Source: Flammeovirgaceae bacterium UBA2338
GTDB lineage: Bacteria > Bacteroidota > Bacteroidia > Cytophagales > Cyclobacteriaceae
Assembly (NCBI GenBank): GCA_002344795.1
Contig: DDUM01000076.1
Span: 1 to 11,844, forward strand
Direction: 5' to 3'
DNA: 11,844 bases
A program made the translations under genes and the position numbers. Positions 1 to 7,637 of this stretch are shown here, piece by piece. Positions within the stretch are counted from its first letter, which is position 1. Every line of letters starts with the position of its first letter. Under the pieces are notes generated by a model. The model did not search any database. It saw only the letters and a list, made by a program, of their open reading frames with translations, and had not been told where the DNA came from.

Positions 1-20
1 AAGGCCTTAATAGCAACAAA

Positions 21-243
21 CTATTGTAGATACTCATCCCACTCATTTCCAAACCCACGGTTTTGGAGGAGGAAAAGTGCAGAGGTAGGTCTGTGAGGTC
101 TATGCCTGGGGTATATGTCTGCTTCCTGAGGTGTGTGGTCTCCTTTTTTAGCATTACACCTTTTGCACGCTGTAACCAGGTTGAGCCAAGAGTGAGGGCC
201 GCCCTTTGAACTTGGAGTTCCAAAATGGGTATTTGATAAGTCC
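21..243 (-). pseudogene. 5'-truncated HNH endonuclease remnant
   Basis: The reading frame immediately after the stop codon of the preceding gene encodes the C-terminal part of an HNH endonuclease of the type common in Bacteroidota. It shows NRDLS, a THFGTPSSKGGPHSW segment, NLVTACKRCNAKKGDHTPQE and a terminal EWDEYLQ before a TAG stop. The second zinc-type CxxC pair (CKRC), the HNH asparagine region and the conserved C-terminus are present. The first CxxC pair and the roughly 80 residues before it are absent. The usual DH before the proline segment reads TH with an extra residue. The open frame extends back to an ATG at 308, but those codons overlap the neighbouring gene in another frame and carry no HNH similarity. 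It is therefore best read as a gene fragment joined to the end of that gene, probably inactive. Confidence 0.75.
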
Positions 244-960
244 CTATTCTGGCGGAACAATTGGATCAGGAATATTATTTGGACCTTTATCCCCGGAAAC
301 CAAAGCATAAATGCCTCCTCCCAATAGCGCCACTGGCAACATTTTTAATAATAATGGAACCTTCCTACCCACTGCAAAAGGAACAGAGTATACGATCTGG
401 TCTTTGTTTTTGGTGTCAGTAATTTTGAATTTGTATCCCTTGCCTGGCTTTACGGTTGTAGGCATAGTCAATGTATAAAGGCCAACATTAGCAATGTTGG
501 GAAATGTTGTGATTTTTTCTTCATTTCTATATAATTCAAAATTCAATATATTCTGTTGTGTTCCCCCTGTCCAAGTGATTTCATAAGGTTTATCTCTTTT
601 GAATTTTTTATTGAGTCCATCCAATCTGACAAATGGAATGTAGACCCGACCCCTGACCTCCAAACCAACCTTCCCACTAAAATCTGACCCCAACTCCTTT
701 TCAGCATTCCAAACAATTTTTTTGCTGCTTCCCGGTTTTACTTCCAAACCAACATCTCCACTGATCTGTACCAATTGACTTACGAAGTTGTCATGGGATG
801 AATAAATCGTAACGGTATAAGTACGCTGAGGTGTCTCATCCAGCAAATCATAATACAGATTTACGTTGTTGCCTTCAATTTCAACCCTTTTTATAGTAAA
901 CTGTTGGCCAAATGATTCAGTTGTCAAGAGTAGAAGTATTACAAATACTAAATATCTCAT
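244..960 (-). CDS. Secreted two-domain beta protein with Kre9-like domain and C-terminal membrane helix
   Basis: A 238-residue protein. I chose the ATG at 960-958 because it begins a clean signal peptide (MRYLVFVILLLLTTESFGQ). The longer frame to 1023 would overlap the caspase-like gene and add a non-signal leader. Residues about 20-105 form a beta domain with GLEVKPGSSKKIVWNAEKEL. Residues about 117-198 match the pattern of the Kre9/Ser-Thr-rich anchor family: KPYEITWTGGTQQNILNFEL, then YR, VGLYTLTMPTTVKPGKGYKF and ITD. A hydrophobic segment at 201-222 (VPLLLKMLPVALLGGGIYAL) is a likely membrane helix, followed by a short Pro-rich tail IPDPIVPPE. It starts 13 bases after the caspase-like gene ends and is very likely in its operon. 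It could be a membrane-held partner of the caspase-like protein; that role is inferred from position only. Confidence 0.85.
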   Translation of the reverse strand: MRYLVFVILLLLTTESFGQQFTIKRVEIEGNNVNLYYDLLDETPQRTYTVTIYSSHDNFVSQLVQISGDVGLEVKPGSSKKIVWNAEKELGSDFSGKVGLEVRGRVYIPFVRLDGLNKKFKRDKPYEITWTGGTQQNILNFELYRNEEKITTFPNIANVGLYTLTMPTTVKPGKGYKFKITDTKNKDQIVYSVPFAVGRKVPLLLKMLPVALLGGGIYALVSGDKGPNNIPDPIVPPE

Positions 961-973
961 GGTATTCTTGTTT

Positions 974-2149
974 TTAATTCTTCTGGACAAATACAAAATC
1001 GCTTTCAGGTTTGTCGGTGCCAAAACTTCCCAACCGTGGTTCAGGTTTCAACTTCTCCACATAAGTTTTAATTTCACTTAACGTTAATATCCGGTCACTT
1101 CCTGCTCCTTCAGTGAGTGCTTCAAGAAATCGGAGGGCAAAAGGTGAGTGTTTACCAGGAATTCCATCGCTTACATACTCCTTGCCGCCACTGGTAAGAT
1201 ATTTCCTGGTTCGTTGACTCAATTTTCGAACCAAAAACTCCATGTCATTTTCAGAAACCGATTCTAATCCACGCGAACTCGCAATAACAGGATCAAAAGT
1301 TCCTCCAAAGCAGACATCCATGGATAAGAATATGTGATCACTTGGAATATTCTCGATCACTCCACGCAGTCGATTATGGGATATGTAAGTTGTTCGTGCC
1401 TTATCATTCTCTAACGAGTTTCTTGCCACAACAAACCCTTCTCCAAAAGCTTCATCGAAATAACCATGGCCAGCAAAGAAAATCAATAGTTGATCCTGGG
1501 GCTTATACTTACGCTGGCTGTATTCAGATAGTTTTATAAAAACATCTTCCTGATTGGGGTTCTCAATGATCTCAGTCTCAAAACCATATTTTTCGCGTAG
1601 TACTTTGGCGATACTTCTCGAATCATCAATGGGGTTTACCAAATCAGTCCAGTGGTCATATTGATCCGTGGCAAACAATAATGCATAGTCTTTTCTATCA
1701 ATAGATATGGCATCAGCAATTGCATCCTTACCCATCAGGATCGACCGCGAACTGCTGATAATACCACCCTGAACATTCTCCGCTCTGATTTCAACAACAT
1801 TTTGCCCATCAAGTAAACTCAATGACTGCTGTATGTGAAATTCCCTAACTGGTTTCAGGTCAAGAGGTTTTTCACCACGAGAAGCATAGCCGTCACCGAT
1901 AATTATTTTGATAGAGCTCAATTCAATGTCAGAATAAACAGTGGCTTTAATTTCCACGGAATTGGACTGCGTATTTGTATACTCCATTTGTGGCGTCTCC
2001 CAGACAATGGAAGGTAAACTTATCGGCAGGGAAGATCTTATCGGTTTTTTGAAATCCAGCACAATATCATTCGTCTTGCCGGAAAAATTCTGAGAGAAGC
2101 CGCCAACAACTCCGGATAACATCACGATTATGCCAAGTAGTATTTTCAT
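974..2149 (-). CDS. Exported caspase-like (peptidase family C14) protein
   Basis: A 391-residue predicted cysteine peptidase of the caspase/metacaspase superfamily. Residues 1-20 are a signal peptide (ending GGFSQ), so it should act in the periplasm or beyond. Residues about 45-140 look like an Ig-like domain (IVWETP, VEIKATVYS, LDGQNVVEIRAENVQGG). The caspase fold spans about 150-390: DYALLFATDQYDHW and NPIDDSRSIAKVLREKYGF at its start, catalytic His228 in FFAGHGYFDE, and Cys280 in SMDVCFGGTFD. Further family-like motifs are TSGGKE (319-324) and HSPFA (334-338). The dyad is intact, so it is probably active; cleavage specificity cannot be read from sequence. The gene starts 17 bases after the giant T9SS gene stops and ends 13 bases before the next gene, so the three are very likely co-transcribed. 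It has no T9SS domain and no lipobox; its final location beyond the inner membrane is open. Confidence 0.92.
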   Translation of the reverse strand: MKILLGIIVMLSGVVGGFSQNFSGKTNDIVLDFKKPIRSSLPISLPSIVWETPQMEYTNTQSNSVEIKATVYSDIELSSIKIIIGDGYASRGEKPLDLKPVREFHIQQSLSLLDGQNVVEIRAENVQGGIISSSRSILMGKDAIADAISIDRKDYALLFATDQYDHWTDLVNPIDDSRSIAKVLREKYGFETEIIENPNQEDVFIKLSEYSQRKYKPQDQLLIFFAGHGYFDEAFGEGFVVARNSLENDKARTTYISHNRLRGVIENIPSDHIFLSMDVCFGGTFDPVIASSRGLESVSENDMEFLVRKLSQRTRKYLTSGGKEYVSDGIPGKHSPFALRFLEALTEGAGSDRILTLSEIKTYVEKLKPEPRLGSFGTDKPESDFVFVQKN

Positions 2150-2166
2150 GACCTCATTTGTTTACA

Positions 2167-5100
2167 CTATTTTACTACCAATCTTCCATTTTGGGGTGCC
2201 CCCCCTGTCACTCTCATATTATAGATATATACCCCGCCTGCTACTTTGCTACCCTGTTCGTCAAGCCCATCCCATGTCACCTCATGCAATCCCTGAGGTA
2301 AAACATCATTCAATAACAGCTTTACCTGTTTCCCCATCATATCGTACACTGCAACCTGGAGATGTCCATTTCCAGCAGATAAAATCGGGAGTGTAACAAG
2401 GGAAGTAAATGGGTTGGGATATGGTTTTCCTACTGTTGTATACTGTGGTTGCAGATGTTTTTCATCTATTGCAAATAGCACTTTGAATTCGCGTTTTGCG
2501 CTTGAAGAAAAAACGTAATAAGAATTCATTTTCATATCGACAATTATATTCTCCACTACATCAACCAGTAACAGTTGAGCATCATTGACACCGAGGGAAA
2601 GATTATCCCACTGGATTTGGGTTGTAGGCCCTTCAAAGTTTGATTCAATCACAAAATCCCATGTATAGTTTTCGCTTGTAGGCACTACGTCTCCCGTGAA
2701 TTTGGGCATGAAATATTCATTGTGATAAGCATTTAGCTCCAGGTAATTCAAAAATCTAGGCAACGAATGTTCGTCAAATTTATCTTTTGATCTACTTGCC
2801 TCCGGATGCATACCAAAGCCGCCAAGTTGGTTAATAGCCACACCCTGGGTTACTGTGATTGGCACAAACCATGAACTATCATCCAGTTTTTTGCCAGCAA
2901 TTTCATTGCGTCTTCCTTGTCTTCCTCCGGTCTGCTTCACTGTAACCGGAATAGTGAGGTTTACTGCCTGGTCCGCTCTTACAAAGCCTCCCTCCCAGGC
3001 CTTCAATATGACTACATCTTTATTAAAACTAATGTTAGACGGATTGTAAGTGTACAGGCCGCTAACTGTTGTGGGATTACCGTTCAATGCGAGTACATCA
3101 TTCCAAGAAACATCAAAAGGATACGGATTCCCAATTTGATTCCAACCCGCAGCTAGTGCGAGCACGAAAGGTTTACCCTGATTGTTCTCAGGGGATGTTC
3201 CTGCACCCAACTTAATTTCAACATTTTCGATACTGTTAAACCAATATCCCTTTCCCTGCTCAATCCTATTGAATGCGGGGAAGTCCTCATTATTATTATT
3301 TTGGTACCTGACCAACCTCCATTTCGTTTTATCATAATCACCAAGGACCCCAAATATTGACTGTACCAGATTGTCCTCCAATTTGTTAGGAATTGAGATT
3401 ATTCGATAGTTTTCACGTTTGCCACCGAATGAGAGGTTGGGGACTTTAAGTTCATTTGCCGCACTGGTTTGATAGACAAAACCATGTGACGTTTCAATTG
3501 GGGTGGATATACTTCCATCAATTGCAGTAAAATAATATTCTATGCCTAATTTATCTAATATTGAATTTGGTAAAATCTTTTCAAAAGTATCCTCCGAAGT
3601 TGATGAAATTGATTCATCCAAGAAAGGGTTATCCATAATTTTTCGATAGTATAACTTTACCGTTTTGATCCCGCTTCCCCCTGACACCGAAATCTTTAAT
3701 TTGATACTCGTTCCTTCTAAAGCATAACTTGGCGTTGTTGCAAAACTAAGTGGCGCACCTGCAGTTGGGAGTGTTTGCACAGGTTTTGTGGAAGAGTACG
3801 CTGATAGACCCGTTGCATTAATTGCTCTGACCCTGACAAAATATGGGCTATTTGCATTTAAGCCAGAGACCAACTCATCAATGACATTTCCCAGAGTCTT
3901 GGGATATCCGGTCAATTGAGTGTTAAAATCTGAAAACCCTGAAACACTAACCTCATATCCCGATGCACTGATTGTACTTTGCCATCTTGCAGTAAATGAA
4001 TTTACTCCGATGGGATCTGCATCTTCTATAATTGGCGCTGGAGGAAGGAGCAATTGTGCACCCGTGTTGCCTGCAATGGAAGTTAGATAGTTTGTAGAAA
4101 ACCCGAAACCATTGAAAGAGAATACAACATAATGATATGTCGCTCCACTTGTTAGATTAGTGTCATTAAATTGGGTAGTGTTTGAAATTTGAACAACTTC
4201 TCCATCACCAATCATATCGTTGACTGAATAAGATGTTGCATCTGCAGGAATTCCAGTCGGGGGTCCATTTATTTTTCTCAGAATCAAGTAGCCATCAGGT
4301 GAGCCAGGTGCCAAATCAAAATTCAACTGAAGCGAGGTGCTTTCAACCAAGGAAAAATTTAGGTTTGAAACTTGTGCAATAGGTTCATCGACCAATGTTG
4401 GTATACTACTGGGGTTTTTCAGTGCAGTCAAGCTCAAATAATTACTTTGTGAGCCTACACCTTCAATTTCATAAACTCTGAAATGATAAATTGTGTTCGC
4501 ATTAAGACCCGTTATATTTACTGAGTTCCCAGCACCCCGATACACGATCTTGTTTCCACCACCAATATCATTTGCAATAGAAAAGTCTGAATTTCCTGTA
4601 TATGATTGGCCATCCTTAGGATCAACATTAACAGGATTTAATTCTCGTGCTATGAGCACCCGTTCAGATCCATCTCCATTGTTCCAACTAATTCCAATTG
4701 AATTAGTTTCAATTGAATTGAATGACAAATTATTGGCTTGCACGGTTGGGCTATTAAATAATGTTTCGACAGAAGAAGGATTACCAGTAGAATTTGTTAC
4801 CAAATAGTTCTCCGTACCTGAATTACCATTTGACTCGAACACTTTGAAGTAATAGGTTGCATTTGAAGCAAGTCCCGTAATAGTAAATGGACCAGTCCCA
4901 GACCCCACAATGAAGTTGCCCACTCCCAACTCAGAGCCGGCACTGCCGAAAACATTATTTGCCGTGTAAGATGAACCATCTGATGGTGCAGTGTTAACAG
5001 TAGACCCCAAGCGTGAAACAACCAATCTGGAGGTGCCATTTCCATTTGTAAAATTCAATTGCACAGAACTCTCTGTAATATTTGAAAAAATGAGAACCGA

Positions 5101-7299
5101 TGATTGTACTGTGGGCTCATTAGTAAGTGTTGATCTACTGCCTGGGTTCCCGGTAGCTGTGGTATTTAAATAATTAGTTTGAGATGAGTTACCATTTAAT
5201 TCATAAACTCTTACATGGTAGATTGTATTGTCAATTAAATTTGTCACATTGACTGAGTTACCACTACCACGATAAACTACACGGTTACCTGAACCTATGT
5301 CAGTTGCTGATAAGAAGTTTGAGTTACCCGAATACATTGTACCATCAGATGGATTAACATTCACCGGAAGTCCTTGTCTCACCAATACAAGGCGTTCAGT
5401 TCCATTTCCATTCAACCAGTTCAAAGTCAAAAAGTCAGCACCAGCAGAAGTAAATGTTATGTTATTTGCTTGTATTGTAGGCTCACTGTACAGTGTGGCA
5501 AAGCTTAATGGATTTCCAGATGCAAGGGCAGTGTTATAATTTCTTTTCCAAAGGTTACCATCGTATTCAAAAGCCCTTAAATAATAGGTTGTATTAGCCG
5601 TCAACCCTGTCAAATTTACTGTGCCGGTTCCGGAGAGAATAGTGTAATTACCTGAACCGATCTGAGTTCCTGATCCAAAAACACTGCTTGCTGTGTATAC
5701 AATTCCATCAATAGGATTGGCATTGACCGATGACCCTTGATGTGCAACTAAAAGTCTCCCTGAACCACTTCCCCCTGTATAATTAATAGAAACAGAGTTG
5801 CTAGTTAGGTTTGAAGTTGAAATTGAAGAAGTTTGCGATGGCTCGATTGCCGCATCTATGTATTTGGCGATAAAGCCTTCAAAACTTCCAGTGCCTGGCA
5901 AATTGAATGTACCTTCCCCAACATCAAAATCCGTATTCATCAAAAATTGTCCCGCAACATATATGGCCTCTGCACCTGATGGATCTGTATCAAAGGTTAT
6001 CGAATTACCAGAAATTCCAACTCCTCTGGCCCACTTCAATGACCCTAAATTTGTAAAGTAGGCAACTAAAGCATTTGAATTAACTAAAGGAACACTACTG
6101 AGATTAGTAGTTCCGGCTCCAATGTCTATGTCAATGGTGCCTCTAAAAAATCCAGTTAAGACTACCACGCTTCCACTAGTCCAAATATCCGAGGGTATGT
6201 CCGAATTGGCTGCCCCAAAACTTCCTCCCCACATTAGACTGCAAGTGTCATTATATTTTGCTAAAAAGGTATCCTCTGCACCATTGGAGGTGACATTTGT
6301 AGTTCCTGCAAGGAGGTTGATGTCAATTGTGTTTTTAAAAGAACCTGCTAAATAGATATCGTAAGTGCTACCATTGAAACTTAGGTCAAGGGTTACACCT
6401 TTATCATCCAGGGTTGATCCAAAATTATATGCAAAACTAAATCCTCCATTGCTTGCGAGGTATTTAGCCAAAAATCCATCGTATCCGCCACTAGAAGTAA
6501 GGTTACTTACACCTGATCCTAAATTAAAGTCCACCGTATTCTGAAAGTAACCAGTTATATACAAATACCCCCCGCAGCAATCTAGTGCTATATCTGATAC
6601 AACATCCGCACCGGTTCCTCCTAATGAGAGACCATAAAGGTAATTTCCACTTGCATTAAATTTCACAAGGAAGGCATCATATCCGCCCGCAGATGTTTTG
6701 TTATTTACACCCGCTCCAGGATCAAAATCCACAGTTCCTTGAAACCCCCCAACAACATAAACTCCTCCATTGACATCTATATCCAATTTATCCGCACCAT
6801 CAGGTGAGGTTCCTCCTATCTTCTCAGCCCAAATAAATGTTCCGCTACTATTGTACTTAGCCAAAAATCCATCTGAGCTGCCATTAGAGGTCATGTTAAA
6901 GGTTCCTGCATTCGGATCAAAATCAACAGTTCCATAAAAAAATCCACATACATAAATGTTACCAGAGTCATCAATTTTTAGGCTCTTCACTTGTTCTTGT
7001 GTGGCTGTTCCCAACTGTTTCGCCCAGACATAGGCTCCACTAGAAGTATATTTTGCAATAAACATGTCTTGATTGCCCACTGAGTTTAGAAGTACCTGCG
7101 AGCTTGAGGGATCAAAATCAATTTCACCTGTGAAATAGCCACCAAGATAAACGTTACCAGATGGATCAGTTCCAATCTCATTAACAGTAAGGGCACCAGA
7201 GCCAGATAACTCATCGGCCCACTGAAACCCGGCATCTTGCGCATACAGCGTTGTTGTTGAAACAAAACCAATTACTAAAGCAGTGAAGATCAATTTCAT
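2167..7299 (-). CDS. Giant T9SS-secreted propeller/fibronectin-repeat protein
   Basis: A 1710-residue extracellular protein. Residues 1-20 form a signal peptide ending LYA. Residues about 25-483 hold seven blades of the type IYVCGFFYGTVDFDP, followed by FLAKY and WA, spaced 64-69 residues. Residues 486-1086 hold five FN3-like repeats rich in DG.xY, GSGN and NxTYY(F) motifs. Residues 1088-1178 form a more ordinary FN3 domain. Residues about 1180-1620 are a beta-rich region with GWNQIGNPYPFDVSW at 1385-1399, a motif I recall from other Bacteroidota secreted proteins. The end (1625-1710) is a T9SS type A sorting domain with PYPNPF, VYDMMGKQV, TWDG and GGVYIY. It should cross the outer membrane by T9SS and be released or anchored. 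No catalytic domain is visible, so binding or adhesion is more likely than enzymatic action. It precedes the caspase-like gene by 17 bases. The start is the ATG giving a clean signal peptide. Confidence 0.95.
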   Translation of the reverse strand: MKLIFTALVIGFVSTTTLYAQDAGFQWADELSGSGALTVNEIGTDPSGNVYLGGYFTGEIDFDPSSSQVLLNSVGNQDMFIAKYTSSGAYVWAKQLGTATQEQVKSLKIDDSGNIYVCGFFYGTVDFDPNAGTFNMTSNGSSDGFLAKYNSSGTFIWAEKIGGTSPDGADKLDIDVNGGVYVVGGFQGTVDFDPGAGVNNKTSAGGYDAFLVKFNASGNYLYGLSLGGTGADVVSDIALDCCGGYLYITGYFQNTVDFNLGSGVSNLTSSGGYDGFLAKYLASNGGFSFAYNFGSTLDDKGVTLDLSFNGSTYDIYLAGSFKNTIDINLLAGTTNVTSNGAEDTFLAKYNDTCSLMWGGSFGAANSDIPSDIWTSGSVVVLTGFFRGTIDIDIGAGTTNLSSVPLVNSNALVAYFTNLGSLKWARGVGISGNSITFDTDPSGAEAIYVAGQFLMNTDFDVGEGTFNLPGTGSFEGFIAKYIDAAIEPSQTSSISTSNLTSNSVSINYTGGSGSGRLLVAHQGSSVNANPIDGIVYTASSVFGSGTQIGSGNYTILSGTGTVNLTGLTANTTYYLRAFEYDGNLWKRNYNTALASGNPLSFATLYSEPTIQANNITFTSAGADFLTLNWLNGNGTERLVLVRQGLPVNVNPSDGTMYSGNSNFLSATDIGSGNRVVYRGSGNSVNVTNLIDNTIYHVRVYELNGNSSQTNYLNTTATGNPGSRSTLTNEPTVQSSVLIFSNITESSVQLNFTNGNGTSRLVVSRLGSTVNTAPSDGSSYTANNVFGSAGSELGVGNFIVGSGTGPFTITGLASNATYYFKVFESNGNSGTENYLVTNSTGNPSSVETLFNSPTVQANNLSFNSIETNSIGISWNNGDGSERVLIARELNPVNVDPKDGQSYTGNSDFSIANDIGGGNKIVYRGAGNSVNITGLNANTIYHFRVYEIEGVGSQSNYLSLTALKNPSSIPTLVDEPIAQVSNLNFSLVESTSLQLNFDLAPGSPDGYLILRKINGPPTGIPADATSYSVNDMIGDGEVVQISNTTQFNDTNLTSGATYHYVVFSFNGFGFSTNYLTSIAGNTGAQLLLPPAPIIEDADPIGVNSFTARWQSTISASGYEVSVSGFSDFNTQLTGYPKTLGNVIDELVSGLNANSPYFVRVRAINATGLSAYSSTKPVQTLPTAGAPLSFATTPSYALEGTSIKLKISVSGGSGIKTVKLYYRKIMDNPFLDESISSTSEDTFEKILPNSILDKLGIEYYFTAIDGSISTPIETSHGFVYQTSAANELKVPNLSFGGKRENYRIISIPNKLEDNLVQSIFGVLGDYDKTKWRLVRYQNNNNEDFPAFNRIEQGKGYWFNSIENVEIKLGAGTSPENNQGKPFVLALAAGWNQIGNPYPFDVSWNDVLALNGNPTTVSGLYTYNPSNISFNKDVVILKAWEGGFVRADQAVNLTIPVTVKQTGGRQGRRNEIAGKKLDDSSWFVPITVTQGVAINQLGGFGMHPEASRSKDKFDEHSLPRFLNYLELNAYHNEYFMPKFTGDVVPTSENYTWDFVIESNFEGPTTQIQWDNLSLGVNDAQLLLVDVVENIIVDMKMNSYYVFSSSAKREFKVLFAIDEKHLQPQYTTVGKPYPNPFTSLVTLPILSAGNGHLQVAVYDMMGKQVKLLLNDVLPQGLHEVTWDGLDEQGSKVAGGVYIYNMRVTGGAPQNGRLVVK
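2170..2427 (-). other. T9SS type A C-terminal sorting domain
   Basis: The last 86 residues of the giant protein have the expected order: a PYPNPF entry motif, short strands, VYDMMGKQV, the LPQGLHEVTWDG loop, GSKVAGGVYIY and a basic-ended terminal strand GRLVVK. In Bacteroidota this domain directs export by the type IX secretion machinery and is usually removed on the surface. The secretion machinery itself is not in this window. Confidence 0.93.
4042..5844 (-). repeat. Five fibronectin-III-like repeats, period 120-122 residues
   Basis: Repeats begin at residues 486, 606, 728, 850 and 972 with EPS, EPT, EPT, SPT and EPI. The spacing is 120, then 122 three times. The first four share a core of NPxDGxxY, a GN(Y/R/F/K) strand, a Gly-rich turn, TGL, N.TYY or N.IYH, FE or VYE, NYL and GNP. 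The fifth is more diverged (TYHYVVFSFNG). By hand alignment the second and fourth match at 47 of 77 core positions, while the second and third match at about 36. Pattern and spacing support duplication of Ig-fold modules that form a stalk after the propeller. Confidence 0.85.
5851..7227 (-). repeat. Seven tandem propeller blades (protein-level repeat)
   Basis: Seven copies of a strand pattern start at residues 50, 115, 180, 246, 315, 379 and 446 of the giant protein. Each has (V/I/L)Y..G.F...(I/V)D(F/I), usually then N.(T/S)S.G..D.F(L/I)AKY and SG...WA. They resemble SBBP/beta-propeller repeats. Seven copies fit one closed seven-bladed propeller. The copies are diverged at the DNA level, so this is not a recent tandem duplication. 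Cysteines occur only at 118, 241, 242 and 353 within the array. Confidence 0.85.
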
Positions 7300-7359
7300 G
7301 ATATACTCATTAGTTTCTATCGCACCTTATGGAGTAAGATATGCATGTATAATAAAAAA

Positions 7360-7599
7360 TCATGGCGTAGCTGGCGTCCCCCTTCCCGCACAAGTTTGTC
7401 CTTCATGAAAATTCCAGGTAAGCCCATTTACCTTTTGATCACTCCATTCTTTACACTCATCAGCCGTCCAGCCATCTTTACAGTAAGTGTTTCCTGAAGA
7501 ACCACAACATGCAGTGCACACCCCTGTCTTGTCTCCGCAAGAAAAAACTGCCAGGCTAACAAGACCAGTAAGTAGTATGATACGAACCAGGTGTTTCAT
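7360..7599 (-). CDS. Small cysteine-rich putative lipoprotein
   Basis: A 79-residue protein I do not recognise as a named family. Residues 1-20 are a signal sequence (MKHLVRIILL, then TGLVSLAVFS) running into Cys21, so it is probably lipidated at Cys21 and held in the envelope; the VFS-C box is not perfect. The mature part has six more cysteines (28, 31, 32, 40, 49, 70), including a CTACC cluster, and aromatic motifs GWTADECKEW and LTWNFHEGQTC. The even number after the lipid cysteine suits up to three disulphides or a metal site. The tail is a short Gly/Pro/Thr stretch. It lies 38 bases after the LuxR-type gene and 60 before the giant secreted protein, all on one strand. Function is unknown; a small surface or periplasmic accessory protein is my guess. 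Confidence 0.8.
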   Translation of the reverse strand: MKHLVRIILLTGLVSLAVFSCGDKTGVCTACCGSSGNTYCKDGWTADECKEWSDQKVNGLTWNFHEGQTCAGRGTPATP

Positions 7600-7637
7600 G
7601 ATATCAAAAATGTTGGTGAACTATTAATTTTTTTATG

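Noticed and set aside
1..8. Eight-base perfect palindrome AAGGCCTT at the window edge
   Set aside because: It is too short and isolated to support an attachment site or operator.
961..1023. N-terminal extension of the Kre9-like gene to an upstream ATG at 1023
   Set aside because: It overlaps the caspase-like gene by 50 bases and adds a leader that hides an excellent signal peptide starting at 960.
866..2396. Plus-strand frames opposite the caspase-like gene and adjacent gene ends
   Set aside because: They have no recognisable protein features and lie antisense to genes with clear domains.
2855..6355. Several plus-strand open frames of 60-104 codons opposite the giant gene
   Set aside because: They are antisense to a well-supported repeat protein, show no domain or signal features, and follow its repeat pattern.
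7294..7604. Identical 11-base TTTCATGATAT at the starts of the lipoprotein and giant-protein genes
   Set aside because: Most of it is the common ATG-AAA opening, leaving too few shared upstream bases to claim a regulatory element.
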